Positions 43,855 to 51,530 of a stretch of DNA of 64,000 bases are shown in pieces. The stretch comes from Bradyrhizobium elkanii USDA 76. Lineage in GTDB: Bacteria; Pseudomonadota; Alphaproteobacteria; Rhizobiales; Xanthobacteraceae. The position numbers and the translations under genes are program-made. The stretch covers positions 5,572,001-5,636,000 of the forward strand of contig NZ_CP066356.1 of the NCBI RefSeq assembly GCF_023278185.1, given 5' to 3'. The stretch's first letter is position 1; every line of letters starts with the position of its first letter. The notes under the pieces are model-generated. The model was given only the letters and a program-made list of their open reading frames with translations, was not told where the DNA came from and did no database searches.

Positions 43855-45039
43855 TCAGGCGCGTTCGTAGAGCGTCACGACGCAGGCGCCGCCGAGGCCG
43901 AGATTGTGCTGCAAGCCGATCCGCGCGCCCTCCACCTGCGTCGCCGCAGCGGTGCCGCGCAGCTGCCGCGTTAGCTCAAAGCACTGCGCAAGCCCGGTGG
44001 CGCCGAGCGGATGGCCCTTCGACAGCAGACCGCCGGACGGGTTGGTGACGATCCTGCCGCCATAGGAGTTGTCGCCGTCGTCGATGAATCTCGCAGCCTC
44101 GCCCTCGCCGCACAAGCCGAGCCCCTCATAGGTGATCAGCTCGTTGTGCGCGAAGCAGTCGTGCAGCTCGACGACGTCGAGATCATCAGGCCCGATGCCG
44201 GCGGCCTCATAGACCTTTTTGGCGGCATCGCGCGCCATGTCGTAGCCGACCACCTGCATCATGTCTGAGGCACCGAAGGTCGACGGCGTATCCGTGGTCA
44301 TCGCCTGCGCCGCGATGCGGACCTGCTTGTTGAGGCCGTGCTGGTCGGCGAATTTCTCCGAGACCAGGATCGCGGCAGCGCCGCCGCAGGTCGGCGGACA
44401 CGCCATCAGCCGCGTCATCACGCCGGGCCAGATCACCTGGTCGTTCATCACGTCGTCGGCGGTGACCTCTTTCCGGAACAGCGCCAGCGGATTGTTCTTG
44501 GCATGACGGCTCGCCTTGGCGCGCACCTTTGCAAAGGCGGAGAGCGGCGTGCCGTATTTCTTCATATGGCTGAGGCCGGCACCGCCGAAATAGCGCAGCG
44601 CCAGCGGCACGCCGGGCGCGTCGACCAGCTTGTCGGCCGCGGCGTCGAAATCATCGAACGCGCTCGGGCGGTCGGTGAACACGGCCCCGAGCGCGCCGGG
44701 CTTCATCTGCTCGAAGCCGAGCGCCATCACGCAATCGGCCGCGCCTGACTCGATCGCCTGCCGCGCCAGGAACAGCGCGGTCGAGCCGGTCGAACAGTTG
44801 TTGTTGACGTTGACGATCGGGATGCCGGTCATGCCGACCGGATAGAGTGCGCGCTGCCCGCAGGTGGAGTCGCCATAGACATAGCCGACATAGGCCTGCT
44901 GCACACGGCCGTAATCGAGCCCGGCATCGGCAAGCGCCAGCTTCGCGGCCTCCGCGCCCATCACGTGATACGGCGCATTGGCGCCTGGCTTGACGAACGG
45001 GATCATGCCGACCCCGGCAACATAGGTGCGTGACGTCAT
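43855..45039 (-). CDS. SCP2-type thiolase (lipid-transfer protein family acetyl-CoA acyltransferase)
   Basis: A 394-residue thiolase of the SCP-x branch without the C-terminal SCP2 lipid-binding domain. The nucleophile is Cys82 in NVNNNCSTGSTAL; a histidine in ELHDCFAHNE and another in GGLLSKGHPLGATG complete the site, so full thiolase activity is expected. Related proteins act on branched-chain or steroid-derived acyl-CoAs. It is the first gene of the leftward operon, beginning 94 bases from the divergent TetR gene. No DUF35 partner, needed by the retro-aldolase variants, is nearby. Confidence 0.9.
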   Translation of the reverse strand: MTSRTYVAGVGMIPFVKPGANAPYHVMGAEAAKLALADAGLDYGRVQQAYVGYVYGDSTCGQRALYPVGMTGIPIVNVNNNCSTGSTALFLARQAIESGAADCVMALGFEQMKPGALGAVFTDRPSAFDDFDAAADKLVDAPGVPLALRYFGGAGLSHMKKYGTPLSAFAKVRAKASRHAKNNPLALFRKEVTADDVMNDQVIWPGVMTRLMACPPTCGGAAAILVSEKFADQHGLNKQVRIAAQAMTTDTPSTFGASDMMQVVGYDMARDAAKKVYEAAGIGPDDLDVVELHDCFAHNELITYEGLGLCGEGEAARFIDDGDNSYGGRIVTNPSGGLLSKGHPLGATGLAQCFELTRQLRGTAAATQVEGARIGLQHNLGLGGACVVTLYERA

Positions 45040-45074
45040 CGCGTGTCCTCCCGGAAATTACCCTCTGGACTATT

Positions 45075-45092
45075 TATTACCCATGGGTAATA
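45075..45092. promoter_or_regulatory. Perfect 18-base palindrome, probable TetR operator
   Basis: TATTACCCATGGGTAATA is perfectly self-complementary and lies between the start codons of the divergent thiolase (45039) and TetR (45134) genes. Position and symmetry are as expected for the site of the adjacent TetR-family protein, which would then control both the operon and itself. Confidence 0.75.
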
Positions 45093-45133
45093 TACGGGCA
45101 ACCTTCCGGAGTCAATGCGACAACAGCCACGCG

Positions 45134-45949
45134 ATGGACGCCAGCCCTCCCTCCTCCAACACCGAGTCACCCTGGCTGCCGTTCGAGAGCCGGCGCCGCG
45201 CCCGCGACGAGAAGCGCGAAGCGGTGCTGCGCACCGCGGTCGCGCTGTTCCTCGAACAGGGCTATCACCGCGCCACGCTGAACGAAGTCGCCAAGCGGCT
45301 GAACATCACCAAGCCTGCACTCTACAACTACTTCCGCGGCAAGGACGAGATCCTGTACGAGTGCTGGTCGATCGGCAACGAACTGGTCGACGACTGCATT
45401 GCCGAAACATCGGCCGGCGGCGGCTCAGGGCTCGATAAGCTGCGCAAGCTCACCGTCCGCTATGCCGAGCTGATGACCGCGGACTACGGCAAGAGCCTGG
45501 TCCGCTTCGACATCCGTGATCTCAGCGAGGACAACCGCAAGATCGTGCAGACCGCCAAGCGGCGGATCGACCGCGCCTTCCGCGACTATATCGCACAGGG
45601 CGTCGCGGACGGTTCGGTGAAACCCTGCGACCCGAAGCTCGCGGCTTTCGCCATTGCCGGCTCGCTGAACTGGATCGGCCACTGGTTCCAGCCGGGCGGC
45701 GAACTGAGCGGACGCGCCGTCGCCGAGGAATTCGCGATCCGCCTCACCGAAGGCATCGCCAAAATGGCAACGCAAATGACATCATCGCGCAAGACAACGG
45801 CGCACAAAGCAGCCGTTCCGGCTACAGAGAAGGCGGACAAACCGCCTCGCAAGGGAAACGCATCAAGGGAGGAGACGAGTGAACATCACGCACGGACTGC
45901 GGCGCGCGCTGCAGGTCAATCCAAACGGGCTCGCAATCGTCTGCGGTGA
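45134..45949 (+). CDS. TetR-family transcriptional regulator of the acyl-CoA cassette
   Basis: A 271-residue repressor-type protein. The N-terminal helix-turn-helix is typical (about residues 25-70: TLNEVAKRLNITKPALYNYFRGKDEIL), followed by a helical ligand-binding domain. After about residue 215 there is an unusual Lys/Ala/Arg-rich tail. The gene runs 71 bases into the acyl-CoA ligase gene in another frame. The ATG at 45134 gives MDASPPSS; frames further upstream read through the operator. Its ligand is probably an acyl-CoA of the pathway. Confidence 0.9.
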   Translation: MDASPPSSNTESPWLPFESRRRARDEKREAVLRTAVALFLEQGYHRATLNEVAKRLNITKPALYNYFRGKDEILYECWSIGNELVDDCIAETSAGGGSGLDKLRKLTVRYAELMTADYGKSLVRFDIRDLSEDNRKIVQTAKRRIDRAFRDYIAQGVADGSVKPCDPKLAAFAIAGSLNWIGHWFQPGGELSGRAVAEEFAIRLTEGIAKMATQMTSSRKTTAHKAAVPATEKADKPPRKGNASREETSEHHARTAARAAGQSKRARNRLR

Positions 45950-47435
45950 GCGGCGGCGCAACTGGCGCGAGGTCGGCGACCGCGTCGCCCGCCTTGCCGC
46001 CGCGATCCGCGCCCTCGGCGCGCTGGACGGCGACCGCGTCGCGATCCTGTCGCTCAACTCCGACCGCTATCTCGAGCTCTACCTCGCCGTCGGCTGGGCC
46101 GGCGCCGTGATCGTGCCGCTCAACATCCGCTGGTCTCCGCTGGAGAACGAGGACGCGCTGCGCGACTGCCGCGCAACGATCCTGTTCGTCGACAAGGCGT
46201 TTGCGCCGGTCGGCGCGGCGCTGGCAGGCGCCATCCCCGGCCTGAAGCTGGTCTATGCCGACGAGGGCGAGACGCCGGCCGGCATGGAGAATTACGAGAC
46301 GCTGATCGCGCGCAGCGCACCGATGGCCGATGCCATGCGCAGCCGTGACGATCTCGCCGGCATCTTCTACACCGGCGGCACCACCGGCCGCTCCAAGGGC
46401 GTGATGCTGAGCCATGGCAATCTGATGGCCAATGCGCTCAACGCGCTCGGCGAAGGCCTGTGGCCGAGCAGCACGATCTATCTGCACGCGGCGCCGATGT
46501 TCCACCTCGCCAATGGCGCGGCGATGTATTCGGTGCTGCTGTCCGGCGGCTCCAACGTCGTGATCCAGGGCTTTACGCCTGACGGCGTCGCGGCCGCCGT
46601 GCAGAAGGAGCGCATCACCGACGTGCTGCTGGTGCCGACCATGATCCAGATGTTCGTCGATCACCCGACGCTCGGCAATTACGATCTGTCGTCCTTGAAG
46701 CGGATCTCCTACGGCGCCTCCGTGATCAGCGACGCCGTGTTGATGCGGGCCATGAAGGCGCTGCCGCATGTCGAGTTCACGCAAGCCTACGGCATGACCG
46801 AGTTGTCGCCGATCGCGACCCTGCTGCACTGGAAGGAGCATATCGGCGACGGCCGCGCCAAGGGACGGCATCGCGGCGCCGGCCGCGCCACGCTCGGCGC
46901 GGAGGTCAAGATCGTCGACGCGGAGGACAAGGTGGTGCCGACGGGCACCGTCGGCGAGATCGCGGTGCGCGGCGACATGGTGATGATGGGCTATTGGGAA
47001 CGTCCGGAAGAGACCGCGCGCGCCGTGATCGACGGCTGGATGCACACCGGCGACGGCGGCTACATGGACGAGGACGGCTTCGTCTACGTCGTCGACCGCG
47101 TCAAGGACATGATTATTTCCGGCGGCGAGAACGTCTATTCGGCCGAGGTCGAGAACGCCCTCGCCCAGCATGCAGCGGTGGCGCAATGCGCCGTGATCGG
47201 CATTCCGAGCGAACGCTGGGGCGAGCAGGTTCACGCCGTCGTGGTGATGAAGGGCGGTGCCAGCGCCACGCCGGAAGAGTTGATGGAGCACTGCAAGGCG
47301 CTGATCGCCGGCTACAAATGCCCGCGCAGCGTCGACATCACAGCGACCCCGCTGCCGCTCTCCGGCGCCGGCAAGATTTTGAAGCGCGAGTTGCGCAAGC
47401 CGTATTGGGAGAACCGCGAACGGCGCGTGAGCTGA
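45879..47435 (+). CDS. Acyl-CoA synthetase (AMP-forming)
   Basis: A 518-residue adenylate-forming ligase. Motifs in order: YTGGTTGRSKGVMLSHGN (ATP-binding loop), AYGMTELSP, GWMHTGDGGYMDEDG, KDMIISGGENVYSAEVE, and Lys499 in GAGKILKREL for adenylation. It would activate a carboxylic acid to its CoA thioester, the first step of the cassette. The GTG start at 45879 is set by the strong AAGGGAGGAG ribosome-binding site four bases upstream, even though this lies within the end of the TetR gene; coupling of the two is likely. Confidence 0.93.
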   Translation: MNITHGLRRALQVNPNGLAIVCGERRRNWREVGDRVARLAAAIRALGALDGDRVAILSLNSDRYLELYLAVGWAGAVIVPLNIRWSPLENEDALRDCRATILFVDKAFAPVGAALAGAIPGLKLVYADEGETPAGMENYETLIARSAPMADAMRSRDDLAGIFYTGGTTGRSKGVMLSHGNLMANALNALGEGLWPSSTIYLHAAPMFHLANGAAMYSVLLSGGSNVVIQGFTPDGVAAAVQKERITDVLLVPTMIQMFVDHPTLGNYDLSSLKRISYGASVISDAVLMRAMKALPHVEFTQAYGMTELSPIATLLHWKEHIGDGRAKGRHRGAGRATLGAEVKIVDAEDKVVPTGTVGEIAVRGDMVMMGYWERPEETARAVIDGWMHTGDGGYMDEDGFVYVVDRVKDMIISGGENVYSAEVENALAQHAAVAQCAVIGIPSERWGEQVHAVVVMKGGASATPEELMEHCKALIAGYKCPRSVDITATPLPLSGAGKILKRELRKPYWENRERRVS

Positions 47436-47458
47436 GGGCAGCTCTCGACGTCACCCCC

Positions 47459-47520
47459 GTCATTCCGAACCCGGAATCGAGAGATCCGGATCTGGCGCTC
47501 ACGCGCCATCCCGGAATGAC
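47459..47520. repeat. Palindromic intergenic repeat, type B (short copy)
   Basis: Bounded by GTCATTCCG and CCCGGAATGAC, like the element at 24545-24669 but only 62 bases and without the central palindromes; CGCTCACGCG near the right side forms a small hairpin. It follows the acyl-CoA synthetase gene. Confidence 0.8.
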
Positions 47521-47609
47521 GACATCTCATGACGCCATTCAAGCCCGAGCGTTGACATCGGGACACACCACCGATTGGATCGGCAATAGGTTCAATCCAG
47601 CGAGTTCCG

Positions 47610-48206
47610 ATGTCCGCACCCGATACCAATGCCGACGGCAAGCCCCGCCGCCTGATGCACCGCCGCTCCGTCGAATGTCTCGGCTATCTCCGTGACGACG
47701 GATTGTGGGAAGTCGAGGCGCGGCTGGTCGACACCAAACCCTATGCCCGACAGGACAAGCATCGCGGGCTGCAGCAGCCCGACGATCCCGTGCACGACAT
47801 CCGCCTGCGGCTTGCGGTCGACGACAGTTTTACGATCCGCGAGACCGGCACCACGATGGCCTCGACGCCCTACCCGTCCTGCCTCGACGTCGAGGGCATC
47901 CTGCAGCGCCTGGTCGGCGAACGCATCGGCAAGGGTTGGCGCGAACTGGTCCGTCGCAAGATCGGCAAGCTCGAGACCTGCACGCATCTCGCCGAGCTCC
48001 TGGGACCGGCGGTGACGACGCTGTTCCAGACCGCAACCTCCGGCAAGGACCCGCAGGGCCGCGGCGCGCTCGATCATCAGCGCGATGTCATCGAGCCACC
48101 GTTCTTCGTCGGCGGCTGCTATTCATGGCGGCTGGATGGACCGGTCGTGGCCGAGACTTTTCCGCAGTTCGCGAAGAAGCCGGTCGAGGCGAAGCCGGGT
48201 TCGTGA
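47610..48206 (+). CDS. DUF2889 domain protein
   Basis: A 198-residue protein of the DUF2889 family, recognisable by HRRSVECLGYLRDDGLWEVEARLVD.K and a long C-terminal region with SCLDVEGILQRLVGERIGKGW and TCTHLAELLGPAVTTLFQT. Three conserved cysteines, in SVECLG, YPSCLDV and LETCTHL, lie in the central part. The function is unknown. It stands between a repeat element and the convergent HlyD-family gene, with four bases between stop codons. Confidence 0.88.
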   Translation: MSAPDTNADGKPRRLMHRRSVECLGYLRDDGLWEVEARLVDTKPYARQDKHRGLQQPDDPVHDIRLRLAVDDSFTIRETGTTMASTPYPSCLDVEGILQRLVGERIGKGWRELVRRKIGKLETCTHLAELLGPAVTTLFQTATSGKDPQGRGALDHQRDVIEPPFFVGGCYSWRLDGPVVAETFPQFAKKPVEAKPGS

Positions 48207-48210
48207 GCCG

Positions 48211-49521
48211 CTAGCGCTCGCGCCAGGCGCGCATCAGCTGATCGGAGAACGGCTTGAAGAGGTAAGACATCACTGTGCGCTGCCCGGTCTGAATAAAGGC
48301 TTCGACCGGCATGCCCGCGATTAGCTTCACATTGCCGAGGCGGGCCATCTCCGCCTCCGTCACCGCAATGCGGGTGACATAGAAGCTGGCTCCACTCTTT
48401 TGGTCGTTCGTGACATCGGCGGACACGTGGTTCACTTCACCGTTGAGCTGGGGCGTTGTCCGTTGGTTGAAGGCGGTGAAGCGCAGCAGCACCGGCTGGC
48501 CGATGGACACGCGATCGATCTCTTGTGGGGCGATGCGCACCTCGACGACGAGCAAGTCGTGGGCGGGGACGATCAGCATGATCAGCTCGCCGGCGGTGAC
48601 GACGCCGCCTATCGTGTGTAGCGCGAGCTGCTGCACGGTGCCGTCCTGCGGCGCGCGGATATCGATGCGCTTGAGCTGATCCTCGGCGGCCACCCGCTTC
48701 TCGGCCAGTTCCGAGGTCTTCGCGCGAATCTCGGCAAGCTCCTTTCCCACCTCGGTGCGGAGATCCTGATCGATCTGCATGATTTGCAGCGCGGTCTCGG
48801 TGATCCGGCCCCTGGCTTCGGCGATAGACGCGACCAGAGCGCCGCGTTCGCCGTGCAGGCGCACTGCATCGCGCTCAAGTGTGGTCACGCGCGTGATCTG
48901 GACCAGGTTCTTGCGCCACAGCTCGCGCACGCCAACGAGTTCCTGGTCGACAAACGTCGTCTCGCCGTCTTTCGCCTCGATCTGCTCTTCCAAGCCGCGG
49001 ATCTGCTCTCGCAGCTGCCCGATGCGCTCGTTGAGCTGTGCCTTCTTGCCTGCTCGGGCGGTCCCGCGCAGCTCGAACAGCTTGTGCTCGCCGAGGAGCA
49101 CGCGCGCCACGTCCGTGTCCGAGATACGCGCGATAAGGTCCGCCGGAAAGTCAACGCGCTTTTGGTCGTCGCGCTCCGCCTCGAGCCGGGCCTGGCGCGC
49201 CGCCAGCTCATCGAGGCTCTTGAGAATGACCAGAAGGTTGGCCCGCGTCACCGTCTCGTCGAGGCGCAGCAGCACGTCTCCGGCCTTCACCCTGGAGCCC
49301 TCGCGGACATTGAGTTCACCCACCACGCCGCCGGTCGGGTGCTGCACCTTCTTGCTGTAGCTGTCGACCACCAGCGTGCCTGCGCCGATGACGGCGCCCG
49401 CGAGTTCCGTCGTGGCAGCCCAGCCGCCGACGGCGCCGGCGAGGAGGATGACCCCCGCCAGCCCCGCGCCGAGGTGCCGGCGGATCGAGAGCGGCACGAC
49501 GTTGACCGGCTCGCGGTTCAT
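48211..49521 (-). CDS. HlyD-family membrane fusion protein of a type I secretion system
   Basis: A 436-residue periplasmic adaptor. It has a short cytoplasmic start, one membrane helix (about 14-34), a lipoyl half-motif (VQHPTGGVVGELNVREGSRV), a long coiled-coil hairpin (about 95-285), the second lipoyl half and a beta-barrel domain with VEVRIAPQEIDRVSIGQPV. It should link the ABC transporter to a TolC-like outer membrane channel, which is not encoded here. It overlaps the ABC gene by four bases. Confidence 0.92.
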   Translation of the reverse strand: MNREPVNVVPLSIRRHLGAGLAGVILLAGAVGGWAATTELAGAVIGAGTLVVDSYSKKVQHPTGGVVGELNVREGSRVKAGDVLLRLDETVTRANLLVILKSLDELAARQARLEAERDDQKRVDFPADLIARISDTDVARVLLGEHKLFELRGTARAGKKAQLNERIGQLREQIRGLEEQIEAKDGETTFVDQELVGVRELWRKNLVQITRVTTLERDAVRLHGERGALVASIAEARGRITETALQIMQIDQDLRTEVGKELAEIRAKTSELAEKRVAAEDQLKRIDIRAPQDGTVQQLALHTIGGVVTAGELIMLIVPAHDLLVVEVRIAPQEIDRVSIGQPVLLRFTAFNQRTTPQLNGEVNHVSADVTNDQKSGASFYVTRIAVTEAEMARLGNVKLIAGMPVEAFIQTGQRTVMSYLFKPFSDQLMRAWRER

Positions 49522-51437
49522 GGGCTTGCTCCCTCGCTCACGACCTTGAGCGGTACCGGCGCCGGCCGCGGCTGCATCATCTTGGCCAGCAGCGCGTCCT
49601 TCGGCCCGAGCGTCTGCACACGCCCCTGCGACATCACCATCAACTGGTCGACGCCGGCGAGCGCGCTGGTTCGGTGTGCGACGACGATGACAATGCCGCC
49701 GCGTGCGCGCACGCCCATGATGGCTTGCGTCAGGGCCTGGTCGCCCTCCATGTCCAGGTTGGAGTTGGGCTCATCGAGGACCACCAGGAAAGGATCGCGG
49801 TAGAGAGCGCGGGCGAGCGCGATGCGTTGACGCTGCCCGGCCGAGAGCGCAGCTCCGGCCTCGCCGATCTGCGTGTCGTAACCATCAGGCAGTTGCAGGA
49901 TTGTCTCATGCACACCGGCCGCTGTCGCGGCGGCGATGGTCGCCGGCACGTCGGGTTCGGGATCAAATCGGGCGATGTTCTGGGCCACAGTGCCGGCGAA
50001 CAGCTCGACGTCCTGCGGCAGATAGCCGAGATGCGGCCCGAGTGTCTCCGAGTTCCACTGTTCGAGCGCGGCGCCGTCGAGCCGCACCTTGCCGCCTGCC
50101 GGCGTCCACACGCCGACGATGGCGCGCACCAGCGATGACTTACCCGACGCACTCGGGCCGACGATACCGAGCCCTTGTCCGGGCTGTAGCGTGAAGGAAG
50201 CCTCGAGCACCACCACGCGCTGATCGCCCGGCGGCGCCACGGAGACGGTCTCGACGGCGAGGCCCTTGCACGGCGGCGGCAGCGGAGTCTTCTCCGACTC
50301 GTCCGGGAGCTGCGCCCAGTACTGCTGTAGACGTTTCCAGCTCTGCCGGGCGGCGACCAGGCTTTTCCAGTGCGCGATGGCGAGCTCGACCGGGGCGAGC
50401 GCGCGCGACGTGAGGATGGCGCCGGCAATGATGATCCCGCCACTCGCCTCCTGTCGAATGACCAGGTAGCCACCAACGCCGAGCACCGCCGATTGCAAGG
50501 CCATGCGCAGCACTTTGGAGGCGGAGCCGAAACCGCCGGCGATGTCGGCGGCGCGCCTCTGGCTGGCCATGTAACCATCGTTCGCCGCCGTCCAGCGCGC
50601 GGAGAGCCGCCCGCGCATGCCCATGGCCTGCAACACCTCGGCATTGCGGCGGCTGGCCTCGGCCAGGGCATTGCGCTGTGCTACCCGCCCGGTGATGTCC
50701 CTGGTGTGCGCACGCGTCAGCCGGTCGGTGACTAGCGTCAGCAAAACGAGCAGCAGCGCGCCGATCAGCGCGGTGAGCCCCAGCAGCGGGTGGAACAGGT
50801 AACAGATTGTGAGATAGAACGGGATCCACGGCAGGTCGAACAACGCGGTCGGCCCGAGCCCCGAGAGATAGCTGCGCACCTGATCGAGGTCGCGCATCGG
50901 CTGCAGCCCGTCGCCGCTGATGCGCGCCCGCAGCGGCCAGCGGGCGACGATGTCATAAGCGCGCTCCGAGAATGCGCGATCGAGCCAGTCGCCGATGCGG
51001 ATCAGGATGCGCCCGCGCAAGATGTCAAGGAATGCATGGAAGAGGTAGAGGCCGCAGGCCAGGACGACGAGGCCGACGAGCGTCGGCACGCTGTGGCTCG
51101 GCACCACGCGGTCATAGACTTCCAGCATAAAGAACGAACTGGTGAGATATAGCACGTTCAGCATGGCCGTGATCAGGCCGATGCCGATCAGCACGCCGCG
51201 GCAGGCGCGGAGCAGCGAAGGAAGATCGTGTGCGGGCGATGAACCTTCGTGATCGCTGGCAGAGGCAAGGCGCGCGTGCGCCCGCCGCCGTCGCGCCAAG
51301 CGGAGAATGATGATTGCCGCCACGATAGGCAGGGCCGCGCGGAGCATGAAGTCGCGCGGCCCGTCGAGAGCCGGGCCGAACCAGGCTTGCGCGTTGGCGG
51401 CGACTTGAGACCAACACTCCGAGAGAATGTCCAACAC
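49518..51437 (-). CDS. Type I secretion ABC transporter (permease/ATPase)
   Basis: A 639-residue half-transporter of the PrtD type. The membrane domain spans about residues 25-380, with an extra N-terminal hydrophobic segment near 30-48. The nucleotide-binding domain follows: Walker A GPSASGKSS near 426, signature LSAGQRQRIALARAL, Walker B FLVVLDEPNSNLD and the H-loop VVAHRTSAL. There is no N-terminal C39 peptidase, so the substrate is secreted without leader cleavage. It follows the adhesin gene by 93 bases and overlaps the HlyD gene. Confidence 0.93.
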   Translation of the reverse strand: MLDILSECWSQVAANAQAWFGPALDGPRDFMLRAALPIVAAIIILRLARRRRAHARLASASDHEGSSPAHDLPSLLRACRGVLIGIGLITAMLNVLYLTSSFFMLEVYDRVVPSHSVPTLVGLVVLACGLYLFHAFLDILRGRILIRIGDWLDRAFSERAYDIVARWPLRARISGDGLQPMRDLDQVRSYLSGLGPTALFDLPWIPFYLTICYLFHPLLGLTALIGALLLVLLTLVTDRLTRAHTRDITGRVAQRNALAEASRRNAEVLQAMGMRGRLSARWTAANDGYMASQRRAADIAGGFGSASKVLRMALQSAVLGVGGYLVIRQEASGGIIIAGAILTSRALAPVELAIAHWKSLVAARQSWKRLQQYWAQLPDESEKTPLPPPCKGLAVETVSVAPPGDQRVVVLEASFTLQPGQGLGIVGPSASGKSSLVRAIVGVWTPAGGKVRLDGAALEQWNSETLGPHLGYLPQDVELFAGTVAQNIARFDPEPDVPATIAAATAAGVHETILQLPDGYDTQIGEAGAALSAGQRQRIALARALYRDPFLVVLDEPNSNLDMEGDQALTQAIMGVRARGGIVIVVAHRTSALAGVDQLMVMSQGRVQTLGPKDALLAKMMQPRPAPVPLKVVSEGASP

Positions 51438-51530
51438 GTATCGATTCCTAGAGGCTTTCGAACTCGAGAGGCTTTGGCTCGGCGGCGCGGAGGCGCACCC
51501 ATGTCGGATGCGTCTCCGCGGGCGACGGAA

